Below, in pieces: positions 50,955 through 59,696 of a stretch of 64,000 nucleotides of DNA (position 1 is the first letter of the stretch; each line of letters begins with the position of its first letter). The position numbers were made by a program, and so were the translations under genes. Source of the stretch: Ardenticatena maritima (GTDB taxonomy: Bacteria > Chloroflexota > Anaerolineae > Ardenticatenales > Ardenticatenaceae). The stretch is from NCBI RefSeq assembly GCF_001306175.1, contig NZ_LGKN01000004.1, forward strand, positions 620,001 through 684,000. Direction: 5' to 3'. The notes under the pieces are model-generated. The model worked only from the letters and a program-made list of their open reading frames with translations, did no database searches and had not been told where the DNA came from.

Positions 50955-52622
50955 ATGGCAGGACGTAAACTGAAAATTATTCCGCTTGGCGGCCTGGGCG
51001 AGATTGGCCGCAATATGACACTGCTTGAGTACGGGAACAACATTCTCGTAGTTGATGTGGGGGTCAAATTCCCCACCGCCGAACAGTATGGCATTGACCT
51101 TGTCATTCCCGACTGGCACTATTTGCGCGAACGCCGCCAGCATGTGCGCGGCATTGTGCTCACCCACGGGCATGAAGACCACATTGGGGCGCTGCCCTTC
51201 CTTCTGCGCGATGGGTTTCACGATGTCCCCATCTACGCCACGCGGCTCACCCGCGGGCTGGTGGAAGGCAAGTTGGAGCAATACGGCTTGCTCGAAGGCG
51301 TGACCATTCACACCATCCGCCCAAGCGAGCGCTTCCATGTAGGGCCGTTTGAAATCGAACCTGTGCATGTCGCGCATAGTATTCCCGATGCGGTGGCGCT
51401 GGCCATTCGCTCACCTGCCGGGTTGGTCGTCGTCACCGGCGACTACAAGTTCGACCACACGCCGCCGATTGGCAACCCCACCGACGTGGCGACATTGGGA
51501 CGTTTGGGCGCAGAAGGTGTGCTGGCACTGCTTGGTGACAGCACCAACGCCGAAGTGGAAGGCACAACACCGTCGGAACGGGTTGTGGAAGAAACGATTA
51601 GCCGCATTTTCAGCGAGGTTGAAGGGCGGATTATCGTCGCCACTTTTGCCAGTTCGCTGGCACGCATCAACCAGATTTTGCACACAGCGGCGGAGCACGG
51701 GCGCAAAGTGGCCGTCACGGGGCGCAGCATGGTGCAGAACGTGGACATTGCGCTCAAGTTGGGGTATCTGCAAGCGCCCGAAGGGTTGATTGTGCCCATT
51801 GAAGAAGCCTTGCAATTGCCGCCCAAGCGCATTTGTTTGTTGACCACGGGGTCGCAGGGTGAACCGGCGGCGGGGTTGGCGCGGCTGGCGAACGGTTCGC
51901 ACCGTCAAATCCAAATCATGCCGGGCGATACCGTGATTGTGAGCGCCCACCCCATTCCCGGCAACGAGGAAGCCGTTTCGCGCGTGATTGATAACCTGTA
52001 CCGCTTGGGCGCCGATGTGATTTACGGGCGCATGGCGCGCGTCCACGTCAGTGGCCACGGCGCCCGCGATGAGTTGCGGTTGATGCTCAACCTGCTGCGC
52101 CCGAAGTATGTCATTCCGGTTCACGGGCAATACCGCATGCAAGTGCAGCATGCCCGGCTTGCGGAGCAGATGGGCATTCCACGTGAAAACATTTTCGTGC
52201 TTCAAAATGGGCAACCGCTGCTCATCAATGAAAAAGGCGCTGAATTGGGCGAGCCGCTCCCCATGAAAGAGGTGTACGTGGACGGCAACCGCGTGGGTGA
52301 AATTGGCGAAGTGGTCCTGCGCGACCGCGAAATGCTGGCGCGTGATGGGTTCTTCATCACTGTGCTGACGCTCGACCGTCAAACCGGCGAACTGATCGGC
52401 AATCCGCAGTTGTTGTCGCGGGGTTTTGTCTACTTGCGCGAGAGTGAAGAGCTTTTGAACACCATTAGTGAGCGGATTCGCCAGGTGGTAAACAACAGCC
52501 AAAATGGGCATCGCACCGACATTAGCGCCCTGGAAACGCGGTTGCGCTCAACCGTATCACGGTATCTGTATGAAGCCACCGGCTGCCGTCCATTCGTGAT
52601 GGCGGTGATCAACACGGTGTAA
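50955..52622 (+). CDS. rnj: Ribonuclease J
   Basis: 555 residues from the ATG at 50955, 7 nt after AAGGAG. Beta-CASP metallo-beta-lactamase RNase with LTHGHEDHIGALPFLL (zinc motif HxHxDH), the later VTGDYKFDHTP and GDSTNAE, the beta-CASP ATFASSLARI and TTGSQGEP segments, and VHVSGHGARDEL and PVHGQYRM. It has 5' exonuclease and endonuclease activity in mRNA and rRNA processing. The 226-bp gap before it holds an imperfect inverted repeat around 50874-50906 but no gene. It ends at a strong terminator. Confidence 0.95.
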   Translation: MAGRKLKIIPLGGLGEIGRNMTLLEYGNNILVVDVGVKFPTAEQYGIDLVIPDWHYLRERRQHVRGIVLTHGHEDHIGALPFLLRDGFHDVPIYATRLTRGLVEGKLEQYGLLEGVTIHTIRPSERFHVGPFEIEPVHVAHSIPDAVALAIRSPAGLVVVTGDYKFDHTPPIGNPTDVATLGRLGAEGVLALLGDSTNAEVEGTTPSERVVEETISRIFSEVEGRIIVATFASSLARINQILHTAAEHGRKVAVTGRSMVQNVDIALKLGYLQAPEGLIVPIEEALQLPPKRICLLTTGSQGEPAAGLARLANGSHRQIQIMPGDTVIVSAHPIPGNEEAVSRVIDNLYRLGADVIYGRMARVHVSGHGARDELRLMLNLLRPKYVIPVHGQYRMQVQHARLAEQMGIPRENIFVLQNGQPLLINEKGAELGEPLPMKEVYVDGNRVGEIGEVVLRDREMLARDGFFITVLTLDRQTGELIGNPQLLSRGFVYLRESEELLNTISERIRQVVNNSQNGHRTDISALETRLRSTVSRYLYEATGCRPFVMAVINTV

Positions 52623-52640
52623 GGTTTTCGCCGACAACCA

Positions 52641-52675
52641 AAAAGGCGCGGACATGGTGTCCGCGCCTTTTTTTA
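52641..52675. terminator. Bidirectional terminator between rnj and the DUF5666 gene
   Basis: Perfect 15-bp stem 52641-52655 with 52659-52673 around TGG, with A and T runs. Confidence 0.93.
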
Positions 52676-52686
52676 TGGGCGTGTGA

Positions 52687-54279
52687 TTAGTCGTCATCAC
52701 GGCCGTGGTCGTCGTCATCGTCGTCGTTGTTATTGCCACCGTGGTCATCGTCATCGTCGTCATCATCGTTGTCGTTGCCACCATGGTCATCATCATCATC
52801 ATCGCCGTTGTCGTTATGGTCGCCGCCGCGATCGTCATCGTTGCCATTGTGGTCGCCGCCGCCAGGACCGGAGTTGTTGGCGTTGTGATCGCCTTGGTTC
52901 GGGCCAGGATTGCCGCCGTTGTCGTTTTCGTCGTCGTCATCATCACCGCGGTTGTCATTGCCTTCATCGTCATCGTCATCATCATCGTTGGCGTTGGCGT
53001 GGTCTTCGTTGTCATTGTCATCATCGTCATCGTTAGCGTTGTTCTCATTCACATTGGCATTATCGTCATCATCGGCGTCATCATCACGCACCACCTTGAT
53101 TTCGCGCGCCACCAGTGTCCCATCCGCCATGACCAACACTTCCACCTTCACCATCGCCCCAACTTCGAGTTGTCCCTTCACCTCCGTTTGTGGTGTCAGC
53201 AGGAGCGTCTGGCCAGCGACAACGATAGTGTTTTCACCCAGAGCCTCTACCGGCGCTTCGATTTTCATCTTGTCGCGCACTTCGTTCTCGTTGCGGTTGT
53301 CGTCTTCATCGTCATCATCTTCGTCGTCATCGTGCGCCGGCTCGATTTCGCGCACCACCAATGTGCCGTCATCCATCACCCAGACATGTACCTTCACCAG
53401 CATGCCCACTTCCAGCTGCCCCTTCACCTCGCTTTGGGGCGTCAACAGGAGCGTGTGCCCGGCCACCGTCACCGACAGTTCGTCCATCACTTCAAGCGGC
53501 GCCACAATTTCCATCTCGCCTACGACACCACCAACCATCTCGTTCTCGTTGGTGTTGCCATTCGCATCTTCGTTGGCGTTCTCGTTGCCATTGGCGTCAT
53601 CGTCATCATGCGCTGGCTCGATTTCGCGCACCACCAACGTGCCGTCATCCATCACCCAGACATGCACCTTCACCAGCATGCCCACTTCCAGCTGCCCCTT
53701 CACTTCGCTTTGCGGTGTAAGCAGCAACGTCCAGCCGGCGACCGTCACACTGCCCTCGTCCAGCGCTTCTACCAACGCCACAATCTCAATTTCGCCGGTA
53801 ACACCTTCGGGTGTCTCGTTGGCGTTTTCGTCCTCGTTTTCATTCTCATTCTCGTTGGCTTCGTTCTCGTTCTCGTTGGCGTTCTCATTCGCATTGCCAT
53901 TGTCGTTCGCATTCTCATTGCCGTTGGCGTTGTCATCGCCCGCGCCCTCATCGGCGGGTTCAATTTCACGCGCAACAAGCGTACCGTCATCCGCCAGGAA
54001 AACGTGCACTTTCACCATGGTGCCAACGTCAATTTGCCCCTTGATTTCGGTGGCGTCGGTCAGGTGCACAGTCTGCCCCGCAACAACAATCGTGCTATCG
54101 CCCATGGCTTCAATAGGGGCAACAATTTCAACCTCGCCATTCGCATCGAATGAGATGTTTTGCACCTGCGCCAATTCATCCACCGTTGTGCCCAGGGTTT
54201 GGGCATCACCGCAGCCGGTTGCCAGCACCATAGCCAGCACACTCACGAATAAGATCGTCAATGTTCGCACAAATTTCAT
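52687..54279 (-). CDS. Asp/Asn-rich lipoprotein with four DUF5666 repeats
   Basis: 530 residues; GAGGAGG lies before the ATG. Signal peptide with lipobox LATGC. Four DUF5666-like beta domains follow (about 45-107, 160-226, 250-317 and 335-398), each with TVAG or VVAGQT, SEVKGQLEVG and DGTLV-REI. They are separated by NENAN-type acidic linkers. The last ~130 residues are almost only Asp, Asn, Gly and His. Domains 2 and 3 are nearly identical at DNA level. The Asp-rich tail may bind Ca2+ or stay extended at the surface, by inference. The gene is alone between terminators. Confidence 0.87.
   Translation of the reverse strand: MKFVRTLTILFVSVLAMVLATGCGDAQTLGTTVDELAQVQNISFDANGEVEIVAPIEAMGDSTIVVAGQTVHLTDATEIKGQIDVGTMVKVHVFLADDGTLVAREIEPADEGAGDDNANGNENANDNGNANENANENENEANENENENEDENANETPEGVTGEIEIVALVEALDEGSVTVAGWTLLLTPQSEVKGQLEVGMLVKVHVWVMDDGTLVVREIEPAHDDDDANGNENANEDANGNTNENEMVGGVVGEMEIVAPLEVMDELSVTVAGHTLLLTPQSEVKGQLEVGMLVKVHVWVMDDGTLVVREIEPAHDDDEDDDDEDDNRNENEVRDKMKIEAPVEALGENTIVVAGQTLLLTPQTEVKGQLEVGAMVKVEVLVMADGTLVAREIKVVRDDDADDDDNANVNENNANDDDDDNDNEDHANANDDDDDDDEGNDNRGDDDDDENDNGGNPGPNQGDHNANNSGPGGGDHNGNDDDRGGDHNDNGDDDDDDHGGNDNDDDDDDDDHGGNNNDDDDDDHGRDDD
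53330..53731. repeat. Tandem DUF5666 repeat with 276-bp period
   Basis: The 53330-53455 and 53606-53731 segments are almost the same at nucleotide level, offset by 276 bp (92 codons). They encode domain 3 and domain 2 and differ mainly at third positions. Confidence 0.85.
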
Positions 54280-54347
54280 CGTTTATCCTCCTCATGTTCT
54301 TTTGATGAAATGTCTTTTCGACAGAGGCACTTGAAACACGTATGGCT

Positions 54348-55907
54348 TCATGGAAAGGTTACGGCGAAAATCACAGCAAAATCATCACGATACACCTCCT
54401 TCAAATATGGGTCGTCAGCCGCTACGCGCAGAAAAGCGGCATGACGGTGGTCGGTGAACACATACTCAGCACCAAAGAATGTGCGAATAACCAAGCCAGG
54501 TGTCTCATTGCGTCCTTCGGTGATATCAACCCAAACTTTGTAGAGCCCAGGGTTGGCGCGTTCTAGAAACACGGGGTCAAGTCCCACGAGATAGGTGTTG
54601 TGGTGGTTGTAGAAAAAGAGGCGTGGGAAATCGTCCCAATCCGTCTGGAAGACGCGACTCTGCGGCGGTGTGTTTTTCGCCAACCACGTCGCCGCCGCCT
54701 GATAACGTTCAGAAGGCGCGGAGCGCTGCACAGCGGCCTGGGCGCGCGGCAATGTGTAGAAACCACCCGCCACCAACCCCGCCAGCAACAACGCCACGCT
54801 CAGCATGTTGGAACGCCGCGAGGCCGTTTTCCTCAGCAAAGGCCCCAGATGATACGCGGCAAAGAGCAGGACAAACGGGGGCGCGTATTCAACGAACCGC
54901 CGCGATTGCAACACCATCATGCCAAACAGCAGGACACAAAGCGTGAAAAAGAGGCTCTCGGTGCGTTGACGCACGCCAAACGCCACCTGCGCCAGCCAGC
55001 CCAGCGCCAGCAACACCATCGCCGGCGCCATGTTGCGAACCAGTTGGTCGGTCTTGTAGGGATACCATTCATTCCCGACGGCGATTTCCGTCGGTGTGCT
55101 CAGTTTGGGGGCAATGTGGTGTACAAGAAAGAGCACGTTCTGCGGGAAATAGGGATTGATGACCAATCCCGCCGCAATACCCAGCAGGCTATACGCCAAA
55201 GGACGCCACTCAAAGCGTCCTTCGGCCAGCAATGTTGCCACGCCATACGCGCCGGTCAGCACAATCAGCAGCGGGAAGGCGTTATACGCCCAGACATACA
55301 GGAAGCCCACCAGTGCAAGCCGCCGATAGTGACCATCGAGCAACCACGCAACAGCCACCAACAAGAAGAAGAGTGAAAGCGACTGCGCACGCGGCATACT
55401 CATGCGATAGAGAAACGCATCGGAAACGACAAAGAAGCCCAGCGCCCAGAGGGTTGCCCACGGCACCCTGCGCCGCCGCAAAACCCACCAGAGCGCAACG
55501 CCGGCCAGCGCCGCCATGAAGACGCTGCCCCACTTCGCCCCCAGCCGCAAATCGCCAAAAGTGAACGGCATGAGCAAGACATGGAAGAGGTAATGATGGT
55601 CCACAAACTGGTTAGCGTTGAGCACGGTCAGCGGCAACCAGATGAATGCAGGGCGCAACCCTTCGGTGCGCAAGAGATAAGCCATCTTGATATGGTAGTA
55701 ACCGTCATTGCCGACGAGGTGAGGCGTGGAAAATTGCAACCACGCCAACCCCACTACAAACAGTAAGAAGACCCCCACCGCCTGCACAACAGTGCGCGCA
55801 TGGACGCGCTTCTGCGCAAACACCAGCCCCCGCCTTTTCGTGCTCGACGGTTGCACGGTGGGCAACATAGCCCCAACGATTTTCTTGTGGTCGCTCAGTT
55901 CACTCAT
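54348..55907 (-). CDS. GT-C fold membrane glycosyltransferase (STT3/ArnT-like)
   Basis: 519 residues from the ATG at 55907, just after GAGGGG; an ATG five codons upstream is possible. About 11-12 transmembrane helices. The first extracytoplasmic loop has the conserved acidic site GNDGYYHIKMAYLL, then ADQ-type NANQFVDHHYLFHVLLM, and a C-terminal soluble domain with TDWDDFPRLFFYNHHNTY. This recalls oligosaccharyl- or lipid-phosphate-sugar transferases. Its gene stands alone, opposite to the polyferredoxin operon. Acceptor unknown. Confidence 0.85.
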   Translation of the reverse strand: MSELSDHKKIVGAMLPTVQPSSTKRRGLVFAQKRVHARTVVQAVGVFLLFVVGLAWLQFSTPHLVGNDGYYHIKMAYLLRTEGLRPAFIWLPLTVLNANQFVDHHYLFHVLLMPFTFGDLRLGAKWGSVFMAALAGVALWWVLRRRRVPWATLWALGFFVVSDAFLYRMSMPRAQSLSLFFLLVAVAWLLDGHYRRLALVGFLYVWAYNAFPLLIVLTGAYGVATLLAEGRFEWRPLAYSLLGIAAGLVINPYFPQNVLFLVHHIAPKLSTPTEIAVGNEWYPYKTDQLVRNMAPAMVLLALGWLAQVAFGVRQRTESLFFTLCVLLFGMMVLQSRRFVEYAPPFVLLFAAYHLGPLLRKTASRRSNMLSVALLLAGLVAGGFYTLPRAQAAVQRSAPSERYQAAATWLAKNTPPQSRVFQTDWDDFPRLFFYNHHNTYLVGLDPVFLERANPGLYKVWVDITEGRNETPGLVIRTFFGAEYVFTDHRHAAFLRVAADDPYLKEVYRDDFAVIFAVTFP

Positions 55908-56137
55908 GATTCCCCTCAGCATGCAGGTATTTGGGTGGAGGTCTTCACAAGGGGAGACGAACGGGCAGGAAAAAGGTTACGGTGAATCCAAGAAAACATT
56001 CACTATCTGAACGACCTGATCTCTGCATTATCAGCATCACACCTCTGAAAGCATCCAACTTGCCAACCTTCCCCTTTGCACTACAACATTCCCGCTGAAC
56101 AAAACCAACACTCAAACATGAAGAGAAAGAGTATGCC

Positions 56138-56521
56138 ATGCGCGCACGCTTGCTTATCGTGTTCTGGTTGCTGCTCGGTCTCACAACCGCCTGTGCACGC
56201 GGCCAAAATGGCGCGTCTTCACTCATTGCCAACCTGAACATCACCCCCAGCACCGTGGGGGAAAACCATGTGCGTATTGAACTCCTCGACAGCACCAACG
56301 CCCACGTCATCGGCGCAGAGGTCAAAATGATTGCCAACATGAACCACGCCGGCATGCAGCCGTCCAGCGCTTCGCTCACCGAAACAGCGCCCGGCATCTA
56401 CGAAGGCACCATCGAATTGACCATGCCCGGTGAATGGTTCGCCATCCTCGAAATCGCGCGGGAAGACGGGCAAACCGTCGAACTCCAGGTGGCGCTGCCA
56501 GAGGTTCGCCGTGGCGAATAA
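56138..56521 (+). CDS. FixH/YtkA-like lipoprotein
   Basis: 127 residues. Signal peptide with lipobox LTTAC, then a small immunoglobulin-like YtkA/FixH beta domain (VRIELLDSTNAHVIGAEV, NMNHAGMQPSSA, PGEWFAILEI). MNHAGM offers Met and His that could bind copper, as in YtkA-type proteins. The next gene starts by GTG inside its last codons. It is the first gene of a four-gene overlapping operon with the polyferredoxin, a related membrane-tethered protein and a glycosyltransferase. A role in redox or metal handling at the membrane is inferred. Confidence 0.83.
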   Translation: MRARLLIVFWLLLGLTTACARGQNGASSLIANLNITPSTVGENHVRIELLDSTNAHVIGAEVKMIANMNHAGMQPSSASLTETAPGIYEGTIELTMPGEWFAILEIAREDGQTVELQVALPEVRRGE

Positions 56522-57926
56522 GCCCCCCACGCTTGACCTGCTGACGCTCCCACTGCTGGGGCGATTCTGGCGCTGGCGGCACGCCCGCACCGCCATGCAG
56601 ATTCCCCTCTTGCTCGTGGCGCTCGTGGTGGTGTGGGATGGGTTCACCGGCTCGCCGCTTGCCCCGCGCAACCTCGCGACCATTCTGCCCTGGCTACATT
56701 ACCGCGGCTTCGTCATTCTGGCGCTGCTCATCTTTGGCAACGCCTTCTGCATGGCGTGCCCCTTCATGCTGCCGCGGAACGCTCTGCGCCGCTTCATCCA
56801 GCCTGCGCGCCATTGGCCTGCCCGCCTGCGCAACAAATGGCTGGCGGCGGCGCTTTTCGCGCTCTTCCTCTTTGTGTATGAACGCTATGACCTGTGGAGC
56901 ACGCCCTGGTGGACGGCGTGGCTGATTGTGGGCTATTTCATCACCGCGCTGCTGCTCGATGCGCTGTTCGAGGGCGCGCCCTTCTGCAAATACGTCTGCC
57001 CTTTGGGACAATTCAACTTCCTGGGCAGTCTCGTCTCACCATTCGAGGTGCGTGTCCGCTCGCAAGACGTATGCGCCGCCTGCACAACCCACGACTGTCT
57101 GCGTGGACGCGGCACGCAGCGGGGGTGTGAACTCTGGCTCTTTCAACCGCGCAAAGTGGGCAATCTGGACTGCACCTTCTGCCTCGATTGCGTCCACGCC
57201 TGTCCCCATGACAACATTGGCATCCAACCCCGCTTGCCCGCCGCTGAACTCTGGTTCGACGGGGCGCGTTCGGGCGTTGGGCGGCTCTTTCGCCGCGCCG
57301 ACTTTGCCGCGCTGACAACCATCTTCGTGTTTGGGGCGTTGCTCAACGCCTTCGGCATGGTCAGCCCGGTTTACACGCTGGAAGCCTGGCTCGCCGACCT
57401 GCTCCATGTGCAGAGCGAAACGCCCGTGCTAGCCATCATCTTCGGCGCGGCGCTGCTGCTGGAACCGCTCCTTTTGCTCGGCGGCGCGGCGTGGCTGACA
57501 CGCCATCTGGCGCATGTGCCACACACCCCCGTGCACATCGCCCTGCGCTACGTGTACACACTCGTGCCCTTTGGCGTCGGCATGTGGGCGGCGCACTATG
57601 CCTTTCACTTCCTCAGCGGCTTTTGGTCGTTCGTCCCGGTTGTGCAGAGCATCGCCCTTGAATTTGGCATCACCTGGCTGGGGCGTCCACACTGGGAACT
57701 CGCGGCGCTGGTGCCGCTCGCGTGGCTCGACCCACTCGAATGGGGGCTTATCGGGCTGGGGGCGTTTGGCTCACTCATTGCCATCACCGAACGGGCGCAA
57801 CGCGACGCCCCCCACGCCTGGCAACGCGCTGCCCTGCCCTGGGTGGGCGTTTTGCTTGTGTTGACTCTCTCCGCCCTTTGGCTGATGACGCAACCCATGG
57901 AAATGCGAGGGACACTGCTCGGATGA
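56511..57926 (+). CDS. Membrane polyferredoxin (NapH/CcoG-like 4Fe-4S protein)
   Basis: 471 residues from the GTG at 56511, about 8 nt after GAGG and overlapping the FixH-like gene by 11 nt. About ten transmembrane helices. Two membrane-loop Cys motifs, CMACPFMLP and CKYVCPLGQ, are typical of this family. A soluble cluster region has CAACTTHDC, RGC and CTFCLDCVHACPHDN, enough for two [4Fe-4S] clusters. It probably passes electrons through the membrane, as NapH and CcoG do (CcoG reduces copper for cbb3 oxidase). A FixH-like gene beside a CcoG-like gene recalls ccoGH, but no cbb3 genes are present. Confidence 0.88.
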   Translation: MANKPPTLDLLTLPLLGRFWRWRHARTAMQIPLLLVALVVVWDGFTGSPLAPRNLATILPWLHYRGFVILALLIFGNAFCMACPFMLPRNALRRFIQPARHWPARLRNKWLAAALFALFLFVYERYDLWSTPWWTAWLIVGYFITALLLDALFEGAPFCKYVCPLGQFNFLGSLVSPFEVRVRSQDVCAACTTHDCLRGRGTQRGCELWLFQPRKVGNLDCTFCLDCVHACPHDNIGIQPRLPAAELWFDGARSGVGRLFRRADFAALTTIFVFGALLNAFGMVSPVYTLEAWLADLLHVQSETPVLAIIFGAALLLEPLLLLGGAAWLTRHLAHVPHTPVHIALRYVYTLVPFGVGMWAAHYAFHFLSGFWSFVPVVQSIALEFGITWLGRPHWELAALVPLAWLDPLEWGLIGLGAFGSLIAITERAQRDAPHAWQRAALPWVGVLLVLTLSALWLMTQPMEMRGTLLG

Positions 57927-58462
57927 ACCATCACACACCTTTCACACGCACACTTTGGCTCAGTATCATCGCCCTCGTGGCGAGCGTGCTCTTTGCACGC
58001 CCCGCCTGGGCACATAGCGGTGCGCCCATCGTTGTCGTGCGCGACATGCAGTTGGGCGCGTATCTTGTCGAACGCCTGCTCGCCGACCCCGACGTGGGCG
58101 GCGGCACCTTTGAAGCCATCATCACGGTTGAAGGCAGCGCGCCCCCCGATGGCACAACCGTGCGCTTTGGCGGCGAACCCCTGGACGGGGCAAGCCCCGC
58201 GCTTGTTGCTTCCGCAGAACGCAGCGCCACCGATCCCCGCACGTTCACCGCCACCATTCCCTTCGACCGCGAAGGCGAATGGCGCTTGTTCCTGGAAATA
58301 GCGGGACCGGCAGGCGATGAACGCTACGAATGGACCATGCGCGTCACGCCGCCGGGCGGGTTCTCGCTCGTCTCGTTGCTCTGCCTGGTGCCCTTCATCG
58401 CCGCCGGGGTGCTCTGGTGGTGGGGAACAAAACGCATGGACGAAACAACCACACACGCATGA
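57923..58462 (+). CDS. Membrane-tethered extracytoplasmic beta-domain protein
   Basis: 179 residues from the ATG at 57923, in an ATGA overlap with the polyferredoxin gene. Signal peptide (ending RPAWAHSG), a beta-rich extracytoplasmic domain (about 35-140, with GGTFEAIITVEGS, FTATIPFDREGEWRLFLEI) resembling FixH/YtkA or CopC folds, and one C-terminal helix near 155-175. His after the cleavage site (AHSGAP) recalls copper proteins of the CopC group, though the rest lacks a clear metal motif. It probably works with the FixH-like lipoprotein and polyferredoxin. Confidence 0.78.
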   Translation: MNHHTPFTRTLWLSIIALVASVLFARPAWAHSGAPIVVVRDMQLGAYLVERLLADPDVGGGTFEAIITVEGSAPPDGTTVRFGGEPLDGASPALVASAERSATDPRTFTATIPFDREGEWRLFLEIAGPAGDERYEWTMRVTPPGGFSLVSLLCLVPFIAAGVLWWWGTKRMDETTTHA

Positions 58463-59649
58463 GACACCGGGGGCGTGCCGCAGCGTTTGGGTGGTTGCTG
58501 GGGGCGGTGGTCTGGCTGCTTCTGCTGCACCCTGCCCCTCTGCATGAAGATGAAGCCATCTACGCCGTCTGGACGCGCGCACTCTTCACCGACCCCCTGC
58601 TCACGCAGACCCCCGTGGACAAGCCCCCGCTCTTTTTCTACGCGCAACTTCCCTTCCTGCTCTGGCAGGACAGCCCCCTCGCCGCCCGCCTGCCCAACGC
58701 GCTGGCAACAGTGGCGACGGCGCTCATCGTGGCGCGTGCCAGCCGCCGCCCCACCTGGGCGCTTGCCCTCTTCGCCACAACGCCGCTGGTCATCTTCTTT
58801 GCCGCCGGGGGGTTCACCGACCCGCTCATGCTTGCGTTCCTGGCGATCGGCTGGCTTGCCTGGCAACGCCATGCCCCCGTAGCGGCGGGGGCGGCATGGG
58901 CGGCGGCGCTGCTCACCAAGCCCACCGCGCTCCTGACGCTTCCCTTCTGGCTTTGGCTGGTGAAACAGCGCCCGGCGGACGCACGCCCCGCCCTGCTGAC
59001 CGCGGGGGGGCTACTCTTGACGGCATGGGCGTGGGACGTCAGCCGTGCCGCGCCGTCGTGGTGGTGGTTGGGGAGAAACGCCTACGGTTCGCTGGGGCGT
59101 CCTACCTTCGCAGCAGCCGTTGCCTGGCTGACGCCCGCCCTGCTAGGGGTGGGGGCAACGTGGTGGGCGGTGTTGCCACGCCGCCGGCACCCCCTCACCT
59201 GGCTGGTGCTGGCATGGATACCCATGCACATCATGCTGGGCTTTCAACCCTGGGACCGCTATCTGCTCCCGCTTGCGCCGTTGCTGGCATGGCTTGGGGC
59301 TGACATCAACACGCGTCGCACGCGCCTGCTCATGCTTGGCGGCAACATTGCGCTGGCGCTGGTGCTTTTGGCGCACCCTACGCCGGGGCTAGCGGGGCGC
59401 GATGGGCGTTGGCAGGGCATCGAAACGCTTGCCGCCCGCTTGCCCAACGCCCCCGTCTATCACCGCACGCTGGGGCGTCCGCTGGCGTACTATGCGCCCA
59501 ATGCTACGCTCATCTGGCTGCCCGACCATGCGTCGCCCCCACCGAACGCATGGTGGGCTGGGCGCGTGGAAGACCCCGAATGCGCCGCGCTCGTCTGGTT
59601 TCACCCCCAAAGCCATCTCGCGTTGTGCCGCACACGCAGCACGCAGTAA
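58459..59649 (+). CDS. GT39/ArnT-like membrane glycosyltransferase
   Basis: 396 residues from the ATG at 58459, which overlaps the previous stop by 4 nt (ATGA). The N-terminal helix is followed by the family acidic motif LHEDEAIYAVWTRALF and QTPVDKPPLFFYAQLPFLLW. About nine more helices and a soluble C-terminus. This is the PMT_2 (dolichyl- or undecaprenyl-phosphate-mannose or aminoarabinose transferase) pattern. It probably moves a lipid-linked sugar to a lipid or protein outside the membrane. It is the last gene of the polyferredoxin operon. Confidence 0.87.
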   Translation: MRHRGRAAAFGWLLGAVVWLLLLHPAPLHEDEAIYAVWTRALFTDPLLTQTPVDKPPLFFYAQLPFLLWQDSPLAARLPNALATVATALIVARASRRPTWALALFATTPLVIFFAAGGFTDPLMLAFLAIGWLAWQRHAPVAAGAAWAAALLTKPTALLTLPFWLWLVKQRPADARPALLTAGGLLLTAWAWDVSRAAPSWWWLGRNAYGSLGRPTFAAAVAWLTPALLGVGATWWAVLPRRRHPLTWLVLAWIPMHIMLGFQPWDRYLLPLAPLLAWLGADINTRRTRLLMLGGNIALALVLLAHPTPGLAGRDGRWQGIETLAARLPNAPVYHRTLGRPLAYYAPNATLIWLPDHASPPPNAWWAGRVEDPECAALVWFHPQSHLALCRTRSTQ

Positions 59650-59677
59650 AAAAGGCGCGGATGTGTTCCGCGCCTTT
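59648..59677. terminator. Terminator between the GT39 and acyl-CoA ligase genes
   Basis: 11-bp stem AAAGGCGCGGA (59651-59661) with TCCGCGCCTTT (59667-59677). The TTTTTT run favours the minus strand. Confidence 0.82.
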
Positions 59678-59696
59678 GGCTGTGCCGCCCCGCCGG

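Noticed and set aside
52705-54334. Long plus-strand frames rich in Val/Ile or Ser opposite the DUF5666 gene
   Set aside because: They arise from the complement of GAC/AAC repeats. The minus-strand frame has a signal peptide, domains and a strong ribosome site.
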